A program made the position numbers and the translations under genes. Under the pieces are notes generated by a model, which was not told the origin of the DNA, did not search any database, and saw only the letters and a list, made by a program, of their open reading frames with translations. Below, in pieces: positions 44,266 through 53,322 of a stretch of 64,000 bases of DNA. Every line of letters starts with the position of its first letter. The first letter of the stretch is position 1. The stretch is from Clostridium sp. KNHs205 (lineage in GTDB: Bacteria; Bacillota; Clostridia; Lachnospirales; Lachnospiraceae): assembly GCF_000702945.1 (NCBI RefSeq), contig NZ_JNLE01000005.1, positions 992,001 through 1,056,000 on the forward strand. The letters are read 5' to 3'.

Positions 44266-45531
44266 TTATTTGAAGAACTCATGTCCTCCGTACTTGAACA
44301 GGTATGTTAGGTGGCGGTCAAACCAGCTCATGCTGTTTTTATCGGCTCTTATTCTCGCCGAGAAATACAGCGCCCCTTGGGAGTAGTCTTCTCCCTGCAG
44401 TACACGATTGACTGCTTTTTTGGTACTTTCCGATATTTTCACGGAATAATATCTTCCGTCTTTTATCGGCGAAAACTGATAGGTGCTGCCGCTTCTTTGA
44501 AATACAACGGCTTTTACCGAATCAGGGAAATCCTTATTTTTAACTCTATTCAGGATGACGTTTGCGACCAACATCTTTCCTTTTATGTCCTCACCTGTTG
44601 CTTCAGCTTCAACGATTCTTTGAAGAACTCCAGTATCTTCTTCACTTAACTTGATTTTGTTTTCTGTTTTCTTTGCAGTATCTTTAATGGTTTTCTCTTT
44701 GGTTGAACTACTATCAACCTTACTTTTTGCAGCTGCCTGAACTGCTTTTTTCGAACTAGTGTCTTTTGTCTCTGTTACGCTTGCATCTGTTTCTTTCTTC
44801 GCTGCTGCGGCTTTTTTTACCGCAGTTGTTTTCTCTGTCTCTGTTGCTTTTTTATCAGTATTCTCAGTATTCTCAGTTTTCTCTGCTTCCTTTTCTGAAG
44901 CTGTATTCATTCTCTCAGCCGCCTTGTCTAATGCCGCATTCTTTTCTGTTGTAATTGCTTCAGCTGTTTTCTTTTCTGCTGCCATTATCTCAGTAAAGCT
45001 GCTTAGGTTGTCCGAGTTTTCTTCTGCCTGTAAACTGATTATATCTTCATTTGTCAACAGATTTAAGTTGGTTGTTATACTTAATTTCGATGCAAGGCTA
45101 TTTTCTGCCGCTTTTTTTTCTTCTGCCATTAATAATTTGTCTGCTGTAATATCAGAATCGTTTTTTGCTTTTTTGGTTATCATGCTGTGCATGAAGGAAA
45201 CATAAGGATTTACGTACTGGGTACCATAGGCTTCTAAACCGCCTTGTACAATGTACCCCTTAAAATATATAGGATTCATTCGTACAATTGCTTCTATCGC
45301 TGTTTCTTCGCCTACCTCTTCCGACTCCTTATTGGAATTTCCCGAAGTATAAACAGGAGCTTCCGTTCTGCTGGAATGTTCGTAGATAGTATCCGGGCTC
45401 AGTATCAGAAAGCATGAAAGGGCAGCATAAAGTACTACTGCTGTGATTCCCGCTTTACTTCTGCCGGAGAGTGGTAACATATCTTTTACCGGCTTAAGAG
45501 CCCTTTGAAGAAACGAGTGTATTTTTAGCAT
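44266..45531 (-). CDS. SleB-type cell-wall hydrolase with membrane anchor
   Basis: The 421-residue protein has one N-terminal hydrophobic helix (about residues 28-47, signal or anchor) and a long Lys/Glu/Ala/Thr-rich helical spacer (about 150-300). The C-terminal hydrolase domain covers about 300-421. RIVEAEATGEDIKGKMLVANVILNRV is the SleB/CwlJ signature, with the first Glu of EAEATGE the likely catalytic residue; AVVFQRSGSTYQFSP and a final WF..HLTYLFKYGGHEF follow. Members cut peptidoglycan as lytic transglycosylases or amidases, classically at spore germination. Here the promoter is of vegetative type and the spacer is unusual, so a role in growing-cell wall turnover is possible. Confidence 0.88.
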   Translation of the reverse strand: MLKIHSFLQRALKPVKDMLPLSGRSKAGITAVVLYAALSCFLILSPDTIYEHSSRTEAPVYTSGNSNKESEEVGEETAIEAIVRMNPIYFKGYIVQGGLEAYGTQYVNPYVSFMHSMITKKAKNDSDITADKLLMAEEKKAAENSLASKLSITTNLNLLTNEDIISLQAEENSDNLSSFTEIMAAEKKTAEAITTEKNAALDKAAERMNTASEKEAEKTENTENTDKKATETEKTTAVKKAAAAKKETDASVTETKDTSSKKAVQAAAKSKVDSSSTKEKTIKDTAKKTENKIKLSEEDTGVLQRIVEAEATGEDIKGKMLVANVILNRVKNKDFPDSVKAVVFQRSGSTYQFSPIKDGRYYSVKISESTKKAVNRVLQGEDYSQGALYFSARIRADKNSMSWFDRHLTYLFKYGGHEFFK

Positions 45532-45668
45532 ATATACATCCTCTTTTCTTTTTTGATCTTATTCCAATAAAATATCGTCTTTGTTATTCTATTGTCATAA
45601 ATAGTCTGTGGACTGTTAACCGCTTAAAAGAATCACAGGCATTGTTTTCCGTTAAGAGGTTCTCATGA

Positions 45669-45696
45669 ATTATATCATCTCGCCTTTTACTGTCAA
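45669..45696 (-). promoter_or_regulatory. Consensus promoter of the cell-wall hydrolase gene
   Basis: Perfect TTGACA (45696-45691) and perfect TATAAT (45674-45669) with 16 bases between. The leader to the ATG is about 130 bases. Both boxes fit the housekeeping sigma factor. Confidence 0.85.
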
Positions 45697-45796
45697 TAAC
45701 TCTATGCAAACTTTGGAAGAAACGATAACCTTATTCAGGTCCATTTTCTCTTCATCTATCTTTATGCATAATATGTTCTTCTTTTAAGCATCCTCT

Positions 45797-45823
45797 TTTG
45801 TGCATTGCGCACAAACATTTTTT
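45797..45823 (+). terminator. Orphan terminator-like hairpin
   Basis: TTTGTGC-ATTGC-GCACAAA followed by CA and six T on the plus strand. No plus-strand gene precedes it within the spacer, so it may end an antisense or small RNA, or be accidental. Confidence 0.4.
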
Positions 45824-46339
45824 AACTAAATGTTAAGGACTTATTAAATATTTTAAACCATTTTTGGTACATTATTCATGATTGACATGATTTTTTTCTT
45901 TTTCGCACTCTAAAATCCCGTATTTTGTGGGTTTAGAGGCTTGTATATTGTTACATTTGTATTAATCTCGTTAATATTTATGTAATATTTAATATATGGC
46001 AGATGCTTCTCTTATCCCGCCCAATTATAGCTATTCAAGATATTCTTTACCTCCTCTCTTATCTTTTCTAATTTTCTATTTTGATAGAACAAACTTTCTC
46101 CTAAGCACCCTACACTCTTACTACATTTGCCTTATTGATTTTAGGAGTTTCTTCTTATACAATAAGTATAGCTATAAAGCTTATGTACACTTCATATTAT
46201 TTCCCATTTTTTAACTTTCATACATGTACATTTGTATGGTATTATACCGGAATCATAATTTTTCTCTAAGAACTTGAAAACTAAAAGTTTCAGAAATATA
46301 AAATTAAAAACTAATATCAAACAAACAATAGAGAAAAGA
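45824..46339. other. AT-rich spacer
   Basis: No supported gene. A short inverted repeat TCATG-ATTGA-CATGA lies near 45877-45891. The 72-codon plus-strand frame at 45996 has no ribosome binding site and no protein-like composition. Confidence 0.4.
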
Positions 46340-46505
46340 AACCATAAGTAAACAATGAAAAAGAAAGAAGCATTAGAAAACATAACAAAAGTGAACCATT
46401 AGAAACATCATAAAAGAATGAGCCATTAGTAAACATCTCAAAAGAATAAACCATTAGAAAACATCTCAAAAGAATAAACCATATAGAAACATCACAAAAA
46501 GTAGA
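46340..46505. repeat. About 28-bp degenerate tandem repeat upstream of the AP2 gene
   Basis: The unit is close to CCATTAGAAAACATCTCAAAAGAATAAA. CCAT/GCAT cores occur near 46342, 46371, 46396, 46423, 46451 and 46479, so spacing runs 25-29 bp. The 46423-46479 units are the best conserved. The plus strand is strongly A-rich. It lies about 170 bp before the AP2-domain gene. Confidence 0.75.
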
Positions 46506-46661
46506 AAAATGCAAAGAAAAACATCAGAATAAAGTTCCCCCAATAAAAAGCATCATTGAAAATATCACATCACTGGTGCTGTACAGCCTCACTCTTAGTT
46601 GCGACTTTACACTACCCAATCTCGACAACAGAAAGCTGTAATTAATTTTTTTACATAAATC

Positions 46662-46667
46662 AGGAGG
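46662..46667 (+). promoter_or_regulatory. Ribosome binding site that decides a TTG start
   Basis: AGGAGG abuts the in-frame GTG at 46667 and cannot serve it. The in-frame TTG at 46676 lies eight bases further, the ideal distance, so translation most likely starts there. Confidence 0.75.
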
Positions 46668-46675
46668 TGAAATCT

Positions 46676-47491
46676 TTGTCATCAAATCAGGGTTTAACAA
46701 AGGCATGTAAGAAAAATGGCGAAGTTTATTACCGGGCTGGAATTACTTATCGAAATAAGCACATCAGCCTTGGCAGTTTTAACGATATCACCTTGGGGAA
46801 CAAAGCTTATGAAACAGCAAATGCTATTCTTAGGGAAGGAATGTATACACTTTCCGATTATGACAAAGCTTTCGGACTTCCTTTTGAGAAATGGGTTATT
46901 TTGATAAATTACAGGGATAATGGTATTTATATCAGGAATCCTATCTATCTTCGAAAGAATTACTTCTTATATTATATAGGAAAAGATAATTTTTATCTTT
47001 TTGATACGGACGATTTATTTTATTATGGTCATCACAAAATAATGATTCGTGGAGGCCATCTTTTTGTATCAGATTATGGTATGCAGGTTAGCATCCTCTC
47101 CCGTTATGGCATTAAGAATTATGCTGTTGCAGGCAAGGATTATAGATTTATCAATGGAAATGAACACGATTTAAGGTATAGTAATATAGAAGTAATCAAT
47201 CAATACCATGGAGTTTCTTTCTCTAAATGGAAAGGACAGCCATGTTATGTTGCGAAAATCCATATAGAAGGCGATTATGTTGTAGGTCGTTATCCTACCG
47301 AAAAGGAAGCAGCCATAGCTTATAACAAAGCGGCTGATACCTTAAGACGCAGTGGCTTTTTGAAAAACTTTCCGATAAATTATGTAGCAGAGGCTGATGA
47401 GATTGAGTATGCTAAGCTTTATCACAAATTAAGGATTTCCAGAAATATCCGAATGTTTGCAGAGAATTTCAAAGAAAGGGCTGATAAGTAA
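46676..47491 (+). CDS. AP2-domain DNA-binding protein with degenerate HNH-like segment
   Basis: The 271-residue protein has two AP2/ERF-like units: YYRAGITYRNKHISLGSF near the N-terminus and the better YHGVSFSKWKGQPCYVAKI...GRYPTEKEAAIAYNKAAD near 175-225. Between them lies an HNH-like stretch, KDYRFINGNEHDLRYSNIEVIN, which keeps the NG..xDLR..N pattern of AP2-HNH homing endonucleases. It lacks the paired His that bind metal and activate water, so nuclease activity is unlikely. AP2-HNH genes are usually mobile or phage-borne; this one looks like a domesticated DNA-binding derivative. It stands alone, behind a repeat array and ahead of a terminator. Its target is unknown. Confidence 0.78.
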   Translation: MSSNQGLTKACKKNGEVYYRAGITYRNKHISLGSFNDITLGNKAYETANAILREGMYTLSDYDKAFGLPFEKWVILINYRDNGIYIRNPIYLRKNYFLYYIGKDNFYLFDTDDLFYYGHHKIMIRGGHLFVSDYGMQVSILSRYGIKNYAVAGKDYRFINGNEHDLRYSNIEVINQYHGVSFSKWKGQPCYVAKIHIEGDYVVGRYPTEKEAAIAYNKAADTLRRSGFLKNFPINYVAEADEIEYAKLYHKLRISRNIRMFAENFKERADK

Positions 47492-47609
47492 CTATTTTTA
47501 AGTTAATTTCTAAGAATTTAAAAAAAAGTTAAAAAAACACTACCTTTTTTATTTTTATATGTTATAATGAATATATATTATTCTTCTTCCATTTTCATAT
47601 TCCAGAAAT

Positions 47610-47647
47610 TAGCCATCGGTTACCTGCTCTCAGGAAGCCGATGGCTA
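47610..47647 (+). terminator. Terminator after the AP2-domain gene
   Basis: TAGCCATCGG (47610-47619) pairs with CCGATGGCTA (47638-47647), followed by TTTTATTC on the plus strand. It sits just past the convergent ABC permease gene and may also end that transcript. Confidence 0.8.
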
Positions 47648-47656
47648 TTTTATTCT

Positions 47657-48553
47657 TCATCTTTTTCCTCTGCAGGGATTGAGGATTGCAGTTGATATGA
47701 CCAATAATAAAATTGCTATTATAAGCTGTATTGCTGAACTTAGAGGAAACCAGATGTTTCTTAATGCCGGTGAAACACTTCCCACATGATCAAACAGATA
47801 CGATACCTGGGTTGCTATTCCCGTCTGGTCTTTTAATACAGATAGAAAGTTAACTACAGGGTTGACCAATAATAGCAGCATCCAGTTTCCTATATCTGCC
47901 TGTACATATGAGGTTGCATTGTCCAGTGTATTGTTCAGATGCATTTGCATAATAAAATGAATTCCCATGGTTATTCCTATTGTTCCAAAGCTCAATATCA
48001 GAACACTTCCAAAGGTTCCCACTGTTGCAGAGGTGGATTTCTTAAACAATACGGAGAAAAATATTCCGATACTCCCCAAATAGACAGCTGTTATAATAAT
48101 CAAAAGCAGGAACTCTGCCATATCTCTCAGAGTTATACCGCCTATTGTAAATACCAGCGCCATTACCGGCAGGCTGGTAAAGGTCAGGAACAGCATCATA
48201 CTAATAGAAGAAAGAAGTTTTCCTCTTATTATAGAGCCTGCGGTTAATTTGGTAGTTAAAAGTATTTCCAGGGTCTGCCTTTCCCTTTCTCCGGAAACAG
48301 AACCTGCGGTTACTGCCGGCACCACCAGCATCAGCAAGAAGAATTCAACAGCAGTTATTATCGTATAGATTTCCAGAACATCTGAATATTGTACGCTGCC
48401 ACCAAGTCCCTGTTTGTATTCAAAGGTCAGATACAATGTCAGCAGCCCGAACAGGGATAGCAGTCCGTTAAAAGCAAATATGATAAGATAGGTCTTAAAG
48501 CTTCTGGCATTTGTTCTTAGTTCTTTTTGGTATACCGGATTTACTCTAAGCAT
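47657..48553 (-). CDS. ABC-2 type permease of the two-component-linked transporter
   Basis: A 298-residue membrane protein with about six helices, beginning MLRVNPVYQKELR..., which is typical of ABC-2 family permeases fused in operons with NatA-like ATPases. SGERERQTLEILLTTKLTAGSIIRGK is the conserved cytoplasmic loop. The ATG at 48553 lies two bases after the ATPase stop and behind GAGGAGGG; a TTG two codons upstream is less likely. It is the last gene of the five-gene operon starting at 54013. Substrate unknown; such pairs export lipids, peptides or drugs. Confidence 0.9.
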   Translation of the reverse strand: MLRVNPVYQKELRTNARSFKTYLIIFAFNGLLSLFGLLTLYLTFEYKQGLGGSVQYSDVLEIYTIITAVEFFLLMLVVPAVTAGSVSGERERQTLEILLTTKLTAGSIIRGKLLSSISMMLFLTFTSLPVMALVFTIGGITLRDMAEFLLLIIITAVYLGSIGIFFSVLFKKSTSATVGTFGSVLILSFGTIGITMGIHFIMQMHLNNTLDNATSYVQADIGNWMLLLLVNPVVNFLSVLKDQTGIATQVSYLFDHVGSVSPALRNIWFPLSSAIQLIIAILLLVISTAILNPCRGKR

Positions 48554-48555
48554 AA

Positions 48556-49482
48556 TCAACTTCCCTCCTCATGGGTTATTTGCAGAAACAGAGCTTCCAG
48601 GCTGCTCTCTTCTCTTGCGAAAGAGGATATGACTCCTCCTCCCTGTATGATAGAAGTAAGCAGCGCTGCTTCTTCTTCCTGATTTCCCGTAAACAACAGG
48701 CTCACTACATTCTCAAGAATCGTTATCTTTTTCGTAAAAGGGTTATCCCTTATAACTCTTACCGTTGCCTCCTGATTATCTACCATTCGCAAGACGATAG
48801 GTCTGGTACTGCCTCTTGCTGAGGTAATCTCTTCAATGGAGCCGGAGAGGACCAGTTTCCCTTTTTCAATAATCCCGGCGTGTGTGCAGATTTGCGCCAG
48901 CTCGGGTAGTATATGGGAGCTGATAAGTATTGTCATTCCTTCTGCACTGAGCCTTCTTAATATATCCTTCATGATTACTCTTGCCCTGGGATCCAGACCG
49001 GAAGCAGGTTCATCCAGTATCAGCAGTCTGGGTCCATGCACCAGACATCTGGCAAGACAGAGCCTTTGCTTCATTCCACGTGACAGACTGTCAACATAGT
49101 TGTCATATTGGTCCTTTAGCTGGACAGAATCCAGAAGCTCCATGCACAAGGTTCTGGCTTCTTTTCCTGTAATACCGTATATTGAAGCATAAAACTCCAT
49201 GTATTCAATGGTCTTCAGATTATCATATACACCGAAGAAATCCGGCATATAACCGATTCTTTTCTTAAGTTCTCTGTTATTCTCTAAGGCATTGATACCA
49301 TCTATAACTACTTCACCAGAATCTGCTTTCATTAACCCGGCACAGATTTTCATGGTAGTGGTTTTTCCTGCCCCATTTGGTCCGACAAAGCCATAGATTT
49401 CTCCCGGCCTAATTTTAAGGTCCAGCTGGTCCAAGGCCAAATATTTGCCGTAGCTTTTTGTCAGTTTATGAATTGTTAACAA
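48556..49482 (-). CDS. ABC transporter ATPase of the two-component-linked operon
   Basis: A 308-residue ABC-2 type ATPase (NatA/CcmA-like). Walker A is GPNGAGKTT (34-42), the signature is LSRGMKQRL and Walker B is LLILDEPASGLD, followed by the switch His in LISSHILPE. The last 80 residues form the usual regulatory tail. The start is TTG at 49482, nine bases after AAGGAGG, and lies one base past the stop of the upstream gene, so the two are translationally coupled. It works with the permease encoded two bases downstream. Confidence 0.93.
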   Translation of the reverse strand: MLTIHKLTKSYGKYLALDQLDLKIRPGEIYGFVGPNGAGKTTTMKICAGLMKADSGEVVIDGINALENNRELKKRIGYMPDFFGVYDNLKTIEYMEFYASIYGITGKEARTLCMELLDSVQLKDQYDNYVDSLSRGMKQRLCLARCLVHGPRLLILDEPASGLDPRARVIMKDILRRLSAEGMTILISSHILPELAQICTHAGIIEKGKLVLSGSIEEITSARGSTRPIVLRMVDNQEATVRVIRDNPFTKKITILENVVSLLFTGNQEEEAALLTSIIQGGGVISSFAREESSLEALFLQITHEEGS

Positions 49483-49483
49483 T

Positions 49484-52093
49484 TTAATCAGCCTCCTTCC
49501 AATAGGAAATATGAGGTAAGACCACCTGATACTCCTGTAAAGAAGATTCCTGTCTGTAGCGAACGGTTAAGATATTATCTTCTGTAAGATAATCTGATGC
49601 TTTAATATCTATATCATAGATACCGTTAAATACTTCTTCATATCTTCCTGTATCCACATTCAAAAAGAATACACTTCCTCCAAAATTCTGAGTATATTTA
49701 CTTAACACCTTCAGGTTCTGTGCTTTTGCAAAACTGAAATTTATGATTTTCTCCTCCGCTGGGAACTGATAGGTATGAATGATGCTGTCATTTGTCATAT
49801 ATCTGCCGGCATAATATCCATTCATTTTCATACCCTCTGCCTGAATATTATTATCTATGGTATACACATATTCTTTATCTGCCAGATGATGATCCACCTT
49901 AACAGGCAATTTAACAAGGGTAGTGCCTTCAGTCTTCATAACAGAAGATATTTGAGACAGCAGCTGATCACCTTCTTCTGCAGTCTGGTTGCTCTCCTGT
50001 CCGTTTTCTTTTAATCCGATAATACAATTGGAATATTCACCCTGTGTAAAATTATATTCCACCATTAGAGATATCAGTTGATTCAGCCTGGTATTTTCAT
50101 TTCCGTCTTTTCCTTCTTCCGACAACTCTGTCATCCCTTTAATCAAGGAAGTACTATATAAATCATCGATGGACAGCAGATATGTCCCCTTCTCATTCCT
50201 TAAATTAATCTCCTGACCTTTTTTCAGATATCCAATATCGATTAATCTGCCATCACATATCAATATGGCATTGCTGATGTCATAATCGTAGTCATTTCTT
50301 AAGGTACCGTTTATTCCGCTGCCGGTATGGGTCAGCTGCCCACTAATACTCTCTCCCTCTTTCGTTGTTTGAAAGATTCCTTGAAAATACACCGGGTTAA
50401 ATGCCGGATTATTTGTTACAGTCAGTTGTACTCCTTTACTTTCATAGCGAATAATCTTATCTGCATTGTCAAAGTCTGCCTTGGTCTCCAGACTATTTTC
50501 GGTTATATAAGGATTTGCATTTGTCATTTCCACAAGGTTAAATCTTCTGGTAAGATTCAATGTATAATCATAGTTATTTGGCATTGTCAGGGATAGGTCA
50601 ATTTTGTCCATACCGGCATCTGTATAATCCTGAATTCGTATATACTCAGCATAAGGTTTTGTAATTCTTGTCTTTGTCCCTGCTACATAAATTATTATAG
50701 TGAAAACAACTACCATGACCGATACAATTATCAGTCCCATTCCCTGCTTCTTTTTCTTCTTAAGATAAAAGTAGGTAACAGGGCCGCTTATCAGCAGGTA
50801 CACTGCAATTATGATAAAATATTTATAGGTGGCCGGAACTAATTTTTCCTTTGCGGAAGCAATGGAGTTCATCAATCCATCTGTCATATACCAGCCATAA
50901 TACTCATTATCCAGCTGTAGATTGTTGTCTTCGCTTATATGCTCCGTTATCTGACTTATTATGGATAAGGCAATTGATTCCTTCTCCTCTGCCAGCCCTA
51001 AATCAAAGGCAAACAGTTGAACTCTGCCGCTACTAACCTTTGAGCATAACAGCAAGTCTCTGCCAGCTTCTTTTATCAAGCTCCTTCCACCGTCCAACCC
51101 AATGGTTGTAATCTGCTTTGCCGTGACTGTTTTTTGTAAGCCTGAAATCTTTTCCTCCGACAATTCCCTCTTTCTATACTCCAAATCCAATCCTGTTATA
51201 ATTTCAGTCAGATTCTTCTTATTTCCCGAAGAAATCAGCCGCTGGTTACGCTCTGATAATTCTAATAAGAACATTCTTCTGCTCTTCTGGCAATCGAGAA
51301 TATGCTGCTTTAAACCTTTTAGATCCTCTTCCTTTGAGAGCAGGCTTATATTCACAGCCTCGGTCTCATTTCCAAAAGCTATCTGAAAGTTCTTAAAAAC
51401 CTCACTTACTTCCCTGTTATAATTGCCCGCACCCAAAACAAGTGTCCCCCCATTATTTACCCAGGTGGTGATTGCCTGAACCTGTTCCGTACTAAGCTTT
51501 GAAACATTAAAATTGTTGATAATCAGCACATCAAGCAGATCGAGTCCAAGGGGATTATCTGATAAGGTATCTTCCGTCAGATAAAACGTCTTTAGATTCA
51601 ATCGTTCCAGATAAGCAAGATTTTCTCTCTCATCTGTCAAAACGCCTGCATAAACAAGCTTATCATAATTACCAAAGGAAAGCTGATAGGTATGTTCCAG
51701 AACGGTGCTCTTTTTACTCAGTAATTTTACCTGCAGATACCCTGTGTCATCTACTATAGGAAGTACCAGCGATACCTTTTTGGTTTCCCCCGGCCTGACC
51801 GTGACTTCTTCCTGATATAAGGTATTATCTGTGGATTTTGGAACCATAACCTGGAAAACTCCCGTAAAGGACCTTTCTCCGCTATTTTCAATTTCACCTG
51901 ACACGAGAGAATACCGGCCATATTTCACCTTATTGTCATAGCCATAATTTACAGACATACTAATTTTGTATTTATCATTTGTTAAGAGCTGTCCATCCTC
52001 TACTTTCGCTCCTATTGCATTTTGAGGCGACACAAAAAAACATATCAGTAACAGACTGATAGAAAATGCCAGTATAACCTTTCTGCCCGTCAT
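49484..52093 (-). CDS. Large membrane protein with glutamine-amidotransferase-like ectodomain
   Basis: I do not recognise a named function. The 869-residue protein has a signal peptide (about 1-28), beta-rich extracellular domains, and a class I glutamine-amidotransferase-like fold near residues 155-240 (VLIINNFNVSKLSTEQVQAITTWVNNGGTLVLGAG) without visible catalytic Cys/His. Two transmembrane helices lie near 425-475, with another outer domain after them. Proteins of this layout accompany ABC-2 transporters in Gram-positive bacteria and may form an extracellular accessory part. The start overlaps the kinase stop by four bases (ATGA), which implies tight coupling with the two-component system. 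Confidence 0.8.
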   Translation of the reverse strand: MTGRKVILAFSISLLLICFFVSPQNAIGAKVEDGQLLTNDKYKISMSVNYGYDNKVKYGRYSLVSGEIENSGERSFTGVFQVMVPKSTDNTLYQEEVTVRPGETKKVSLVLPIVDDTGYLQVKLLSKKSTVLEHTYQLSFGNYDKLVYAGVLTDERENLAYLERLNLKTFYLTEDTLSDNPLGLDLLDVLIINNFNVSKLSTEQVQAITTWVNNGGTLVLGAGNYNREVSEVFKNFQIAFGNETEAVNISLLSKEEDLKGLKQHILDCQKSRRMFLLELSERNQRLISSGNKKNLTEIITGLDLEYRKRELSEEKISGLQKTVTAKQITTIGLDGGRSLIKEAGRDLLLCSKVSSGRVQLFAFDLGLAEEKESIALSIISQITEHISEDNNLQLDNEYYGWYMTDGLMNSIASAKEKLVPATYKYFIIIAVYLLISGPVTYFYLKKKKKQGMGLIIVSVMVVVFTIIIYVAGTKTRITKPYAEYIRIQDYTDAGMDKIDLSLTMPNNYDYTLNLTRRFNLVEMTNANPYITENSLETKADFDNADKIIRYESKGVQLTVTNNPAFNPVYFQGIFQTTKEGESISGQLTHTGSGINGTLRNDYDYDISNAILICDGRLIDIGYLKKGQEINLRNEKGTYLLSIDDLYSTSLIKGMTELSEEGKDGNENTRLNQLISLMVEYNFTQGEYSNCIIGLKENGQESNQTAEEGDQLLSQISSVMKTEGTTLVKLPVKVDHHLADKEYVYTIDNNIQAEGMKMNGYYAGRYMTNDSIIHTYQFPAEEKIINFSFAKAQNLKVLSKYTQNFGGSVFFLNVDTGRYEEVFNGIYDIDIKASDYLTEDNILTVRYRQESSLQEYQVVLPHISYWKEAD

Positions 52094-53322
52094 CCTTTCA
52101 CCTCTTCCGTCTTAGGCAGTATATCAGCTTTTGGCAGAATAACCACAAACACCGTACCGTCATGGTCACTGCGTGCACTGATACTGCCGCCATGCATGAC
52201 TATGATGTTCTTTACTATGGCAAGACCCAGACCGGTACCTCCCGTTTCACTGGATCTTGACTCCTCCAGCCGGTAAAAACGTTCAAATATCGCTTCAATA
52301 TCCTTTTCCGGAATTAATTTTCCGTAATTAATTACCGATATTTCTATTGTATCCAGGTGCTCCAGAATCTCAATCTGGACACTCTTACCATCCCTGCCAT
52401 ATTTAATTGCATTATCTATGAGGTTAGCAAAAGCTCTGGCTAAAAGGTTACCATCTCCCCAGGCGGAAACCGAAGGGGTATTGGCTCTGAATTCATATTG
52501 CAGATTACTTTCCTGAAAACTCGGATAAAATTCCTCAGCCAGCTGTTCCACAAATTTGACCATATCTATAGGACCTGCCTCCAGAGTCACTTCACCGGAA
52601 CTGAATTTGGTATAGGCAAATAAATCCTCTATAAGCTTCTCAAGCCGTTTTGACTTGGTGTAAGCAATCTCTACATAGTGTTTCTTGACCTCCATATTAA
52701 TGTTATTCTCACCCTGGACCAAATCCAGGTATCCTATTATGGATGTAAGAGGAGTTCGCAGATCATGAGCAACACTTGTAATTAATTGATTCTTCGTATT
52801 TTCGCTCTTTCTCTCGTTCTCTATAATACGCCGGATGTCTCCGCCCATCTGATTGATACGGTCTGCTATCAATGCGAACTCATCATCATTGTCTATGGTT
52901 ATTCTGGTATCAAAATTACCGGAGGAGATAGCTGTGATACCACCTGCTATTCTCTCGATATACACAGCGAATTTTCTGGTAAGCAGTAAAAAATATCCCA
53001 TAAACAGTATGATTCCTATTGCTATTGCAATTACCGTTACCATAGCAATCATACCTTTGGTAGTTCCGCCCTCCAGGGTGGGACTTATTTGCTCTGCCGT
53101 ATATCTGTTGTACAAGCTGTTATTCTGTATTAAATTGCTGTTGCTGCCGAGGGAAGCTCCGCCCTGAAGGTCACCGGGGATATCTGTTTTCCCGCCTGTC
53201 ATATAATAAACAATGTAAATGCCAAAAAATATAACCGCTTCTGTTAATAGGGCATACACCAGACTTAACAGGCTATACAGGACTATTTCAAAACGAAAGC
53301 TCTTAAAAATACTATTTCTCAA
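52090..53322 (-). CDS. Sensor histidine kinase
   Basis: A 410-residue membrane kinase. Two transmembrane helices (about 13-38 and 92-118) enclose a short extracellular loop of about 55 residues. Then come HAMP (about 115-170), the phospho-acceptor domain with His in VAHDLRTPLTSIIGY, and the ATPase domain with NLIDNAIKYG and GTGLGLAIVKN. The small sensor loop suggests that it senses through the membrane or through the partner transporter, as known for kinases next to ABC exporters. It starts with TTG behind AGGA and overlaps the regulator gene by 11 bases. Confidence 0.94.
   Translation of the reverse strand: MRNSIFKSFRFEIVLYSLLSLVYALLTEAVIFFGIYIVYYMTGGKTDIPGDLQGGASLGSNSNLIQNNSLYNRYTAEQISPTLEGGTTKGMIAMVTVIAIAIGIILFMGYFLLLTRKFAVYIERIAGGITAISSGNFDTRITIDNDDEFALIADRINQMGGDIRRIIENERKSENTKNQLITSVAHDLRTPLTSIIGYLDLVQGENNINMEVKKHYVEIAYTKSKRLEKLIEDLFAYTKFSSGEVTLEAGPIDMVKFVEQLAEEFYPSFQESNLQYEFRANTPSVSAWGDGNLLARAFANLIDNAIKYGRDGKSVQIEILEHLDTIEISVINYGKLIPEKDIEAIFERFYRLEESRSSETGGTGLGLAIVKNIIVMHGGSISARSDHDGTVFVVILPKADILPKTEEVKG

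Noticed and set aside
44759..45205. Plus-strand hydrophobic protein
   Set aside because: Antisense shadow of the Lys/Glu/Ala-rich spacer of the SleB-type hydrolase.
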